Of a stretch of DNA of 47,772 nucleotides, positions 1 through 7,725 are shown piece by piece. The stretch covers positions 1 through 47,772 of the forward strand of contig DASPZU010000034.1 of NCBI GenBank assembly GCA_035636095.1, in the 5' to 3' direction. Below the pieces are notes generated by a model. It saw only the letters and a program-made list of their open reading frames with translations. It ran no database searches and was not told the origin of the DNA. Source of the stretch: Gp7-AA10 sp035636095. GTDB taxonomy: Bacteria > Acidobacteriota > Thermoanaerobaculia > Gp7-AA8. How positions within the stretch are numbered: the first letter of the stretch is position 1; each line of letters starts with the position of its first letter. The position numbers and the translations under genes were made by a program.

Positions 1-1997
1 GCCTCGCGCATCATCTTTCGCTCGCGGGCCTGCGCCAGCAGCATCTCGACTCGGGGCTGCCAGCCGATGCGCTCCTTGATCGAGATTCGCGAGAGTGCGA
101 TCACATGCAGCAACTGCATTTGATGGCTGATGCGAATCTCATTCGGAAGCGAGTCGGCAATTTGCAGTCCCTGCCGCGCGACGGCCATCGCTTCCCCGTA
201 CGCGAAGAGGCGCAGACAGCGGTGACCGGCAGCCGCCGCGGAATGCGCTGCCAGATGCAGATCGCCGCCCAGCGATGCGTGATGGACGATCTCGCCGGCC
301 AGCGCGGAATCGGGATCGTGGGTGGCTTGAAGCGCCTGAGCGATCTGCCGATGGACGAGAAACTTTCTCGGGCCGGAGAGCTTGTGATAGGCCGCGCGGC
401 GGATGAGGTCGTGCGTGAAGTCGTAGCGGTTCGCGTTCGGCGCGGCGCGCAGGATGGCGCAGCGTTCTAGAGTTTCCAGCGCCGTCATCATCTCGCCGGA
501 CGGCATTCCGGTCGCGCGGCCGAGGATCTCGACATCGAAGTGACGTTCCAGCGCCGCCGCCCACGGCACGAGCTCTCGCGCGCGCGGGTCGAGATCCGCC
601 AGTCTGTCGGCAAGAAGCTGATCGAGAGTCGTCGACTCAGACGCCGTCGTCGCTCGGGCCAGCTCGATTGCGAAGAGCGGATTGCCTGCACTCTCGGCGA
701 CCGCGCGCTCGACGTCGGTTTCCACCGCGATGCGCAGCACCAGTTCGCGTGTTTCTTCGGCGCTCAGCGGCTGGAGGTGCAGTTGAAGCAGCCGTCGCTC
801 GCGGCTCAATTCCCGGATGACGCGGCAGGCAGCTTCGTTCGAGTCCAGCTCGCCGCTCCGCGCGGCAAGAAAAATTCGCGGGCCGCGAATGGCGCGACTG
901 GCATAGTGCAACAAAGCCGCCGACGCTTCGTCGAGCCACTGCAGGTCATCGAGGGCCAAAACCGCTCGCCCCGAGTTTTTCACGATGTCGACGACGCGAT
1001 CGAAGAGCCGTGCCTGATCGGATGTGTCGGTGGGAAATCCGCCCGAATCCGCCAGGGCATCGATCCAGATGCCGTAGGGCCGAATCATTTCAGCGGCGAA
1101 AGCGCGACCGTAGATCGCGTTTCCTCCGCAGATTTCGCCGAGCAGCCGGCTCTTTCCGATTCCCGGCTCTCCGGTGATCAGCACGATCTTGTCGTTCGCC
1201 TGCAGAGCAGATTCGAGTTGCTCGCGACGGCCGATCAGCGGCTGTTCGGTGTAGGGACCGGCTCTGGCCGGTCCGGGCCTGCTGGAGCCGGCCATTACAC
1301 CCACCGCCCGGCGTGCGTTCTCGACCGCTTCCGACGGTCGGCGCCCAAGCTCACGCTCGAAGAGCAGGCGGCAGTGTTCGTATTGACGAATCGCCTCCTG
1401 ATTGCGATTGAGTGCGCCCAGGATTCCGATCAGAGCAATGTGGGCCTCTTCGCTGAAGGGATCGATCATGGCGCGGCGTCGCGCGTACGCCAGAGCGTCC
1501 TCAATCGGCCCGAGCTGCTGGACCAGGCGCGCGAGCACCGCCACGTGAGTCTGGCGCAAACTCTCGCGTTCTCCCTGCAACCATTGCTGGAACCGATAAC
1601 AGGCCGGCAGCTCGAGGCCTTCGAGAAACTCTCCGCGAACGAGTTGCGCTGCGCGGTACAAATCGTGGACCGAAGCGTGTTCCACGCCGCGGCCGAGCAA
1701 TCGGCTGAATTGGTGAAGATCGATCGTGGCGCCTTCCGGATGAAACTCGATGCGTTCTCGATCGGCTGCCAAATGATCTTCCAGCGGCAGGCGCAGCTTC
1801 GAAAGACTCCATCGAAGCTCGGCGCGCGGGTCGTCGGGGCCTTCCCAAAGGAGCTCACAAATGCGATCGCGCAGTTGCGGCTTGCCGGAGGCGATCAGAT
1901 ACGCCAGCAGCGCGCGCGTCTTCTTGGAAGGAGGCAGCGGGACGGGGTCTCCGTCCCGCTGCACCTCCAACTCGCCGAGGAGTCGGATTTCGAGCAT
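1..1997 (-). CDS. BTAD/AAA-ATPase transcriptional regulator (SARP/LuxR-like), partial
   Basis: A minus-strand frame stays open from the ATG at 1997 to the left window edge (665 codons), so the C-terminus is missing. The start reads MLEIRLLGELEVQRDG, typical of the OmpR-like winged helix of SARP/BTAD regulators. A helical BTAD region follows (about residues 95-240, with the motif DPFSEEAHIALIG). Next comes a signalling ATPase with Walker A GEPGIGKSR (about residue 280) and Walker B RAVLALDDLQWLDE (about 345), then helical repeats. It is probably a cytoplasmic ATP-dependent transcription factor; the ligand and targets are unknown. The linker between BTAD and ATPase contains a 54-bp palindromic element. 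The gene follows the methyltransferase on the same strand after only 18 bp, so the two may be co-transcribed. Confidence 0.85.
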   Translation of the reverse strand, partial: MLEIRLLGELEVQRDGDPVPLPPSKKTRALLAYLIASGKPQLRDRICELLWEGPDDPRAELRWSLSKLRLPLEDHLAADRERIEFHPEGATIDLHQFSRLLGRGVEHASVHDLYRAAQLVRGEFLEGLELPACYRFQQWLQGERESLRQTHVAVLARLVQQLGPIEDALAYARRRAMIDPFSEEAHIALIGILGALNRNQEAIRQYEHCRLLFERELGRRPSEAVENARRAVGVMAGSSRPGPARAGPYTEQPLIGRREQLESALQANDKIVLITGEPGIGKSRLLGEICGGNAIYGRAFAAEMIRPYGIWIDALADSGGFPTDTSDQARLFDRVVDIVKNSGRAVLALDDLQWLDEASAALLHYASRAIRGPRIFLAARSGELDSNEAACRVIRELSRERRLLQLHLQPLSAEETRELVLRIAVETDVERAVAESAGNPLFAIELARATTASESTTLDQLLADRLADLDPRARELVPWAAALERHFDVEILGRATGMPSGEMMTALETLERCAILRAAPNANRYDFTHDLIRRAAYHKLSGPRKFLVHRQIAQALQATHDPDSALAGEIVHHASLGGDLHLAAHSAAAAGHRCLRLFAYGEAMAVARQGLQIADSLPNEIRISHQMQLLHVIALSRISIKERIGWQPRVEMLLAQARERKMMRE
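1248..1301. repeat. 54-bp palindromic element inside the BTAD regulator gene
   Basis: The stretch is bounded by GGTGTA and TACACC and contains ACCGGCT and several GGCCGG arms. It lies in frame in the linker between the BTAD and ATPase domains, where it encodes Gly/Pro/Ala/Arg-rich residues. A 55-bp element with the same left end (GGTGTAGG, ACCGGCT) sits in the kinase gene at 33578-33632. Confidence 0.6.
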
Positions 1998-2015
1998 GGT
2001 GATGGTCGCTCGATT

Positions 2016-3074
2016 CTACGCCCGGGCCTCGAACACCAGGTTGAAGGGCGTTTCGGAAGCCCGGCGGAATCGTTTGAATCCGCCGCGGGTCGCCACTTCG
2101 CGAATCTTCGCTTCGCCAGCCTGCGCGCCGAGGGCCAGACCGACTTCCTGTGATCGCGACGCCGGAGTGCACAGCAGCGTCGACGCAGAGTAGTAGACGC
2201 GTCCGACCGGATTGAGGTTCTGCTCCACGCGATCGTTCGCGAAGGGCTCGACGATCATCCACGTGCCGTCTTTGGCCAGCGAGCGCAGGACGTGCGTGGC
2301 GGCACCGACCGGATCGCCCATGTCATGCAGGCAGTCGAAAAACGCCACCAGATCGTAGCCCGTTCCCGGATATGCCTTGGCCGCCGCCTGTTCGAACGCG
2401 ATGCGATCGGCCACGCCGGCGCGTTGCGCCGACTTCCGCGCCGCTTCGATGGACGGTCCGTGGTAGTCGAAACCATAGAACGTTGATTTCGGATAGGCCT
2501 TCGCCAGCAGAATGGTCGAAGCGCCGTGGCCGCAGCCGATGTCGGCGACCTTCGCTCCGCGCTTCAGCTTCTCTTCCACGCCCTCCAGCGCCGGGATCCA
2601 GGAAGAAATCAGATTGCCGATGTAATTCGGCCGGAAGAAACGCTCCGTTCCCTCGAAGAGTCCGGGATCGTGCTCGTGCCAGCCGAAGCCTGCGCCGCTG
2701 CGGAATGCGTCCGCGATCTGCGGCTCGGCTTTGATCGCCGATGTCGCGAGTTGGAAGGCGCCCGGAAGGTAAGCCGGACTGTCCTCCTGCGCCAGCGTGA
2801 ACGCCTGTTCTTCGGTCATCGAATATCGGCCGCTGCCGGCGTCGTAGGTCACGTAACCGCCGGCGGCCTGCGCGTTGAGCCATTCCCGAACGTAGCGCTC
2901 GTTTGTGCCGGTCTTGTTCGCCAACTCGGCCGGCGTCATCGGAGCTGAAGTCGCGAGCGTTTTGTACAACCCGAGCTTCTCGCCGATGAGGACAAGCCCG
3001 GCGTGGAGCGTGGCGCCGATGTCGATCACGGCGCGGCCGAGGAATTCGTTGAGTCGATCTTGATTGAGTGACAT
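2016..3074 (-). CDS. class I SAM-dependent methyltransferase with N-terminal winged helix
   Basis: 352 aa. The N-terminal half (residues 1-100) resembles the dimerisation/winged-helix domain of Rv2258c-type methyltransferases, with GLYKTLA and TNERYVREWLNAQAAGGY. The C-terminal Rossmann domain carries SAM motif I at about 170 (VADIGCGHGASTILLAKA), an acidic loop GFDYHGPSIEAARKSA, and a motif-IV-like FFDCLHDMGDP. It probably methylates a small molecule in the cytoplasm; the substrate cannot be told. It is upstream of the BTAD regulator (18-bp gap) and downstream of a small secreted protein (3087-3467) on the same strand, suggesting one transcript. Confidence 0.85.
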   Translation of the reverse strand: MSLNQDRLNEFLGRAVIDIGATLHAGLVLIGEKLGLYKTLATSAPMTPAELANKTGTNERYVREWLNAQAAGGYVTYDAGSGRYSMTEEQAFTLAQEDSPAYLPGAFQLATSAIKAEPQIADAFRSGAGFGWHEHDPGLFEGTERFFRPNYIGNLISSWIPALEGVEEKLKRGAKVADIGCGHGASTILLAKAYPKSTFYGFDYHGPSIEAARKSAQRAGVADRIAFEQAAAKAYPGTGYDLVAFFDCLHDMGDPVGAATHVLRSLAKDGTWMIVEPFANDRVEQNLNPVGRVYYSASTLLCTPASRSQEVGLALGAQAGEAKIREVATRGGFKRFRRASETPFNLVFEARA

Positions 3075-3086
3075 TGTCTTTTCTCC

Positions 3087-3467
3087 TTACTTTGCGGTTG
3101 CTTTGATCCAGTAGTTGCGGCGAACGAGCAGCTTCCTGCAGGCGAACGTTCCCTCCAGACTTCCGTTGCGAATCGCTCCTTGCCACTTGATGGTCCCGCT
3201 GCTCTTGCTTTCGGTGGTGGCCGTGAAGGTGATGACGTCACCATTGCGCACGGCGGTGTAGGGACCCGGGCCGAAGCCATAGGCATCGCATGCCGTAGAG
3301 CGAAGAGTGCCGTTGGCGAAGATCAGATCGTCTTTTCCGTCGGCCGCCTTTCCCTTCGGTCCGATGCTTCCGCTGAATGTGCGGCCGTCGAGAATGCCCG
3401 TCGCGGCGACTGCCGGAAGGGATCCGATGGCCAGGGCCAGGGGTATCAAAACTGCGAGTTTCAACAT
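3087..3467 (-). CDS. small secreted protein of unknown function
   Basis: 126 aa from the ATG at 3467, chosen because AAGGAGG lies 7 bases upstream. The frame opens 10 codons earlier without a ribosome site. A signal peptide (MLKLAVLIPLALAIGSLPAVAA) is followed by a compact, probably beta-rich domain with two cysteines (TACDAYG and TFACRKLL) that could form a disulfide. It ends 12 bp before the methyltransferase start. I do not recognise the family. Similar small secreted domains are common in this kind of genome. Confidence 0.75.
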   Translation of the reverse strand: MLKLAVLIPLALAIGSLPAVAATGILDGRTFSGSIGPKGKAADGKDDLIFANGTLRSTACDAYGFGPGPYTAVRNGDVITFTATTESKSSGTIKWQGAIRNGSLEGTFACRKLLVRRNYWIKATAK

Positions 3468-3557
3468 GGTGCTGCCTCCTTTTTGAAGTGCCCTCAAGGT
3501 AGGTCGTGGCCGTGGGAGTGCCCGTTGGAGGAAGCGTTGGAATTACAATGCGCGGCT

Positions 3558-5393
3558 ATGTTTCGCAAACTTGCACTTGTATTGCTGATTGCAGTTCCCG
3601 CTTTCGCCCAGCGTACGCAGAAGCCGCCCCTCCACGGATCGCATTGGATGGCGGTCACCGGAAAACCGCTGGCGGCTACCGCCGGGGCGATGATTTTTCA
3701 AAAGGGCGGCAATGCCGTCGACGCCGCAGCCGCGATGATCGCGGCGACTTGCACGATGTGGGACACGCTAAGTTGGGGCGGCGAGACGCAGGCGCTGATC
3801 TACAACCCGAACACTCACCAGGTCATCGGCATCAACGCCCTCGGTGTCGCACCAACCGGTGCGACGCCCGAGTTCTATCGATCGCACAACTACAAATACC
3901 CACCCGAATTCGGTCCGCTCGCCGCCGTGACGCCCGGAACTCCCGGCGGCGTGATGACGATGATCGCGGAATTCGGCAAGCTATCGCTGAAGGACGACCT
4001 CGCGCCCGCGATCGAGATGGCCGATGGCTATCCGATCGAGGCGCAGGCCTCCAACACCATCGAGCGCGACAAGGCCCGCATCAAACAGTGGCCGTATTCG
4101 AAGGCGCTCTTTCTGACACACGCCGGTTCACGCCGCGAGGCCCCTGAGCCGGGCGAGATGTTTCGTCAGCCGGACCTGGCCGCGACGCTGCGCAAACTCG
4201 TTGAAGCCGAGCAGACCGCGCTGAAGCAGGGCAAGTCTCGCAAGGATGCGATCTACGCCGCCTACGATCGCTTCTACAAAGGCGACATCGCGCGCGAGAT
4301 CGTGCGCAGCGTGCAGGAACAGGGCGGGCTCTTCACCATGGACGATCTCGGCAACTGGAAAGTGCGCATCGAAGAGCCGGTCAGGACAAGCTACAAAGGC
4401 ATCGATGTCTACAAGCTGACCGCCTGGACGCAAGGTCCGGCCATGCTGCAGTCGCTCAACATTCTCGAGAATTTCGATCTGAAGGCGATGGGTTATAATA
4501 CATCACGATATATCAATACGATTTATCAGACGATGAGCCTGGCCTTCGCCGATCGCGATTTCTACTACGGCGATTCGCGCGACGTGCCCGTGCGCGGCCT
4601 TCTGTCGAAGGATTACTCGAAAGAGCGGGCCAAGCTGGTCCGCGCGGAGCGCAATGATCCGACCATCACCGCCGGCGATCCCTATCCCTTTCAAGGCGGA
4701 CAGAACCCGTTTCTCGAGCTGCTGAAAGCCTGGCCCGCGACCGCGAATCATCCGGCTCCGACACGCACCGCGGCCAGCCAGGATGCGAGCATCCAGGAAT
4801 CGAGTTTCTACGCCGGCACCACTTCGGTCGAAGCTGCGGATGCGGAAGGGTGGGCGGTTTCGGTGACCCCGAGCGGCGGCTGGCTGCCGGCGGTCATTGC
4901 TGGACACAGCGGCGTCGGACTCAGTCAGCGCGCGCAGAGCTTCGTGCTCGACCGCGCCGAAGATCCTTTCAATGTCGTCCAGCCCGGGCAACGCCCGCGC
5001 GTCACCCTGACGCCGACGCTGGCCCTGAAGGACAGCCTGCCGTATCTGGTCTTCTCGGTGCAGGGCGGTGACAGTCAGGACCAGAACCTGCTGCAGTTCT
5101 TTCTCAACATCGTGGAGTTCGGGATGACGGTGCAGGAGTCAACCGAGGCGGCCAACATCAATAGCTTTCAAATGCGGAGCTCGTTTGGCAATCACGAGAT
5201 CCAGCCCGGGCGAATTCTCCTGAATTCGGAGACCCCGCCGTGGGTCCGCGGCGAGCTGCGCCGGATGGGCTACACCGCAGTCTTCGAAGATCGCACGTCG
5301 GGCCCGATCAACGCCATCATGTTCGATCGCGCGCACGGCACGCTGTGGGGCGGATCGAGCAATCACGGCGAAGACTACGGCATCGGTTGGTAG
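3558..5393 (+). CDS. ggt: gamma-glutamyltransferase family protein, exported
   Basis: 611 aa from the ATG at 3558, the first start that gives a signal peptide (MFRKLALVLLIAVPAFAQ). It is an Ntn-hydrolase of the GGT family, which transfers or hydrolyses gamma-glutamyl groups such as those of glutathione in the periplasm. The N-terminal half has the family pattern KGGNAVDAAAAM and TPGTPGGVMTM. The predicted autocleavage site and nucleophile is Thr421 in AGTTSVEAAD, aligned to TTHYSVVD of the E. coli enzyme, followed by GWAVSVT. The small-subunit glycine region is altered (VQGGDSQDQNLLQFFLN instead of the usual GSPGG), as in a divergent GGT-like subgroup, so the true substrate may differ. Its stop codon overlaps the ribosome site of the cytochrome gene. 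Confidence 0.88.
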   Translation: MFRKLALVLLIAVPAFAQRTQKPPLHGSHWMAVTGKPLAATAGAMIFQKGGNAVDAAAAMIAATCTMWDTLSWGGETQALIYNPNTHQVIGINALGVAPTGATPEFYRSHNYKYPPEFGPLAAVTPGTPGGVMTMIAEFGKLSLKDDLAPAIEMADGYPIEAQASNTIERDKARIKQWPYSKALFLTHAGSRREAPEPGEMFRQPDLAATLRKLVEAEQTALKQGKSRKDAIYAAYDRFYKGDIAREIVRSVQEQGGLFTMDDLGNWKVRIEEPVRTSYKGIDVYKLTAWTQGPAMLQSLNILENFDLKAMGYNTSRYINTIYQTMSLAFADRDFYYGDSRDVPVRGLLSKDYSKERAKLVRAERNDPTITAGDPYPFQGGQNPFLELLKAWPATANHPAPTRTAASQDASIQESSFYAGTTSVEAADAEGWAVSVTPSGGWLPAVIAGHSGVGLSQRAQSFVLDRAEDPFNVVQPGQRPRVTLTPTLALKDSLPYLVFSVQGGDSQDQNLLQFFLNIVEFGMTVQESTEAANINSFQMRSSFGNHEIQPGRILLNSETPPWVRGELRRMGYTAVFEDRTSGPINAIMFDRAHGTLWGGSSNHGEDYGIGW

Positions 5394-5404
5394 AGGAGGG
5401 CATC

Positions 5405-5827
5405 ATGCGCGCGTTCGCGGTCATCACCGTCCTTTTTCTCGCGGCCTGTGCGGCCATCAGCCAGCAGAAATCGCAGCCGCAGGTCGCCGACAATCTCCAG
5501 TTTCACAATCTGCAGATATTCCCCCCCAACATCACGCACGACGAGCTCATCTCGACCATGCGCGGCATCGCGCGGTCGCTGGGCACGCGATGCAATCACT
5601 GCCACGTTGCGAATCCGGAAGGCGCGGCAGAAGAATTCAACTACGCCTCGGACGAAAAGCCGGAAAAGAAAGTGGCGCGCACGATGTTGCGAATGGTTCG
5701 CGACATCAACGCCAACTACGTTTCAAAAGTCAACGCTCATGGACAGACGGTGACCTGCTTCACCTGCCATCGCGGGCGCACGGTCCCCGAGACGATGCCG
5801 GCGCAAGCCGAGCCTTCGTCGCCGTAG
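5405..5827 (+). CDS. two-haem c-type cytochrome, reaction-centre cytochrome-like
   Basis: 140 aa. An N-terminal export signal with a lipobox-like LFLAAC suggests a lipoprotein anchored outside the cytoplasmic membrane. Two CXXCH haem sites are present: CNHCH (about residue 64) and CFTCH (about 119). The spacing and the text FPPNITHDELISTMRGIARSLG fit the short relatives of the photosynthetic reaction-centre cytochrome subunit that are abundant in non-photosynthetic Acidobacteriota. The likely role is periplasmic electron transfer. GAGGAGGG, which overlaps the ggt stop, is the ribosome site, so translation is probably coupled to ggt. Confidence 0.88.
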   Translation: MRAFAVITVLFLAACAAISQQKSQPQVADNLQFHNLQIFPPNITHDELISTMRGIARSLGTRCNHCHVANPEGAAEEFNYASDEKPEKKVARTMLRMVRDINANYVSKVNAHGQTVTCFTCHRGRTVPETMPAQAEPSSP

Positions 5828-5878
5828 CTGCCCTTGATAGTTATCGGGCGTACAATGCTCCCTCCGATTTTCCCGAGC

Positions 5879-7066
5879 ATGGCGCGCCACCAACAACGAG
5901 ACGATTCCTACGATCTCCTGAATCAATATCTCCAGGAAATCGCGCAGATTCCTCGGCTGACGCCCGAAAAAGAACGTGAGCTCGGTCGCCGCGTGAAGCA
6001 GAACGATCGTGCCGCGCTGGAGGAGCTGGTCAAGGCGAATTTGCGCTTCGTCGTCTCGTACGCCAAGCGTTATCGCAACTCGCACGTGCTCTTTCTCGAC
6101 CTGATCAACGAGGGAAACATCGGGCTGATGCACGCTGCCAAGAAGTACGACCCCGACAAGAACGTCAAATTCATCACTTACGCCGTGTGGTGGATCCGCC
6201 AGGCGATCCTGCACGCGCTTTCCGAGCAGGGGGGCGCATTCCGGCTGCCGCCCAAGCGCGCCAATCTGATGTATCGGCTCGAAAAGGCGATCGCCGCCCG
6301 CATCACCGACGGCAATCAGATTCCGACGGCCGAAGAGCTGGCCAAAGAGCTCGGCGTCACCGTCCGCGAAGTGCAGACACTGATGCACGCCGGCAACGAC
6401 AACTTTTCACTCAATGCCGAGCTCGACGACGAATCGCACACCGAGCTCGCGGATGTCATCGAACAGACTCAGGTTCCTTCCGCGGAAGACGAGATGCAGG
6501 AGCAGTCGCGCCGCGATGAGCTGCTGGCACACATGTCGGAGCTCTCTCCCAAGGAGCGACTGGTGCTGACGCTGCGGCATGGGGTCACCGACAACCTTCC
6601 CCGAAGCCTCCGCCAGCTCGCGAATTTTCTGAATCGCACGCCCGAGAATGTCTCGGGCGTCCTCGATTCGGCGGTCAAAAAAGTTTCGGAGGCGCTGGCC
6701 ATCACATCCAGCGAATTGGCGACGCTGCTTCTCTACACAAACCCGAATCCGAAAGCGAATCTTCACTTCTGGCTCGAGCTCGACGATCTCGCTGAGGGAA
6801 TGTCGTCTGACCTCGAGCCCGACCGCGTTCGGATGCTGGAGTCGCTCAAGCAGCAGGGCTCGGTGCAGAAGACCGTCGAAACTCTGACGCTGGAGGAGAA
6901 GACAATCCTCAAGCTGCGTTACGGCGTGCTGCAGGATGACGAGCTCACCCTTCGCGACATCGGCGAAATCCTCGGCCTCTCGCGGGAGCGCGTGCGGCAG
7001 ATCGAGTCGCGTGCCGAGGCCAAGTGCAGGCGCAGCGTGCGGCGAGGCAGCGTGAGGCCGTCTTGA
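5879..7066 (+). CDS. sigma-70 family factor with two tandem region-4 domains
   Basis: 395 aa from ATG 5879 (MARHQQRDDS). The frame extends upstream to ATG 5855 and TTG 5834 with no clear ribosome site for any start. In order: region 1.2 (YLQEIAQIPRLTPEKERELG), region 2 (LRFVVSYAKRY, FLDLINEGNIGLMHAAKKYD, FITYAVWWIRQAI), and region 3 (IPTAEELAKELGVTVREVQ). Then comes a first region-4-like block, about residues 220-265 (LSPKERLVLTLRHGV, then a degenerate helix-turn-helix LRQLANFLNRTPENVSGVL). A linker leads to a second, canonical region 4 at about 330-390 (LTLEEKTILKLRYGV, LTLRDIGEILGLSRERVRQI). Group 2/3 factors normally have one region 4, and this protein is about 110 residues longer. It should direct RNA polymerase; its promoter class is unknown. 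Confidence 0.9.
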   Translation: MARHQQRDDSYDLLNQYLQEIAQIPRLTPEKERELGRRVKQNDRAALEELVKANLRFVVSYAKRYRNSHVLFLDLINEGNIGLMHAAKKYDPDKNVKFITYAVWWIRQAILHALSEQGGAFRLPPKRANLMYRLEKAIAARITDGNQIPTAEELAKELGVTVREVQTLMHAGNDNFSLNAELDDESHTELADVIEQTQVPSAEDEMQEQSRRDELLAHMSELSPKERLVLTLRHGVTDNLPRSLRQLANFLNRTPENVSGVLDSAVKKVSEALAITSSELATLLLYTNPNPKANLHFWLELDDLAEGMSSDLEPDRVRMLESLKQQGSVQKTVETLTLEEKTILKLRYGVLQDDELTLRDIGEILGLSRERVRQIESRAEAKCRRSVRRGSVRPS

Positions 7067-7317
7067 GCGAACCGACAGTGATGGGTCGGCTCGACGCCGT
7101 GGACATCGGATCGAAAAAACTCACCGTCCAGACCGAATTCTTCACGCGCCCCAGCTGGCGCATCGAAACCAAGGTCTACCTCGGCGGCGCGTTAAAGAAG
7201 GTTTACACCGAGGATCTCGCCTCGACGCCGCCAGCGGAGCTGCAGAGAACCGTCGACACCTTCCATCAGACCAAGATGGAGGAAATCGTGAACGGTCTGC
7301 GACGATTGTCGCAATGA
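7063..7317 (+). CDS. small conserved-looking protein, unknown function
   Basis: 84 aa from TTG 7063, which overlaps the sigma-factor stop (TTGA) and has GTGAGG 5 bases upstream. GTG 7078 and ATG 7081 are alternatives. The sequence MGRLDAVDIGSKKLTVQTEF and YLGGALKKVYTEDL looks like a small beta-sheet protein ending in a helix. No family is recognised. The overlap suggests translational coupling with the sigma factor, so it might be an accessory of that unit; this is inference only. Confidence 0.6.
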   Translation: MSEPTVMGRLDAVDIGSKKLTVQTEFFTRPSWRIETKVYLGGALKKVYTEDLASTPPAELQRTVDTFHQTKMEEIVNGLRRLSQ

Positions 7318-7319
7318 AA

Positions 7320-7340
7320 GTCCTGAGTCCTGAGTCCTGA
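7320..7340. repeat. three tandem copies of GTCCTGA
   Basis: Three perfect 7-bp copies fill the gap between two small genes, directly before the GTG start at 7341. Confidence 0.7.
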
Positions 7341-7718
7341 GTGCGGCTCGAAAAGCTCAACGCATCAGATGAAGAAAATTGGCGGCAGCAATTTGCGCGT
7401 CAGAATTGGATTTTCGGCGCCATCTCGCTCAGCGTCACCCTCCCCGAGTTCGCCGGCGGCACGACCGAAAAGCGCACCATGCACTTCGGCTACTACCTGC
7501 AGCCGCTGCATCTGAATGCCGACGATCGCGAGGACCTGCCCCGCAAAGTCCTGCACGTGCTGGCGCGCCAAAGGCCGCCGCTCGATTTTCTGGAGCTGAG
7601 CGGTGCCGGCATTCGCATTCCCCATGCGTTTCCAAAAGGTTTCACGCTGGAGAAGGTGCTGCGCATCACGCTGCAGCAGATCAAGCGAATTCCGTTGCGC
7701 GAACCGACGTTAGAATGA
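7341..7718 (+). CDS. hypothetical protein
   Basis: 125 aa from GTG 7341. It has no signal peptide or membrane segment. It reads as an alpha/beta protein (NWIFGAISLSVTLPEF, FGYYLQPLHLNADDR, KVLHVLARQRPPLDFLELSG). No family is recognised. It ends 7 bp before the first ABC transporter gene. The weak upstream ribosome site and the 7-bp tandem repeat make the exact start uncertain. Confidence 0.55.
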   Translation: MRLEKLNASDEENWRQQFARQNWIFGAISLSVTLPEFAGGTTEKRTMHFGYYLQPLHLNADDREDLPRKVLHVLARQRPPLDFLELSGAGIRIPHAFPKGFTLEKVLRITLQQIKRIPLREPTLE

Positions 7719-7725
7719 CGAGTTC

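Noticed and set aside
540..2153. Long plus-strand open frame opposite the BTAD regulator
   Set aside because: It has no domain pattern. The minus strand reads a clear winged-helix/BTAD/ATPase protein through the whole stretch, so this is an antisense shadow of GC-rich coding DNA.
5834..5856. Promoter TTGATA/TACAAT before the sigma-factor gene
   Set aside because: The spacing is only 11 bp, too short for a sigma-70 promoter.
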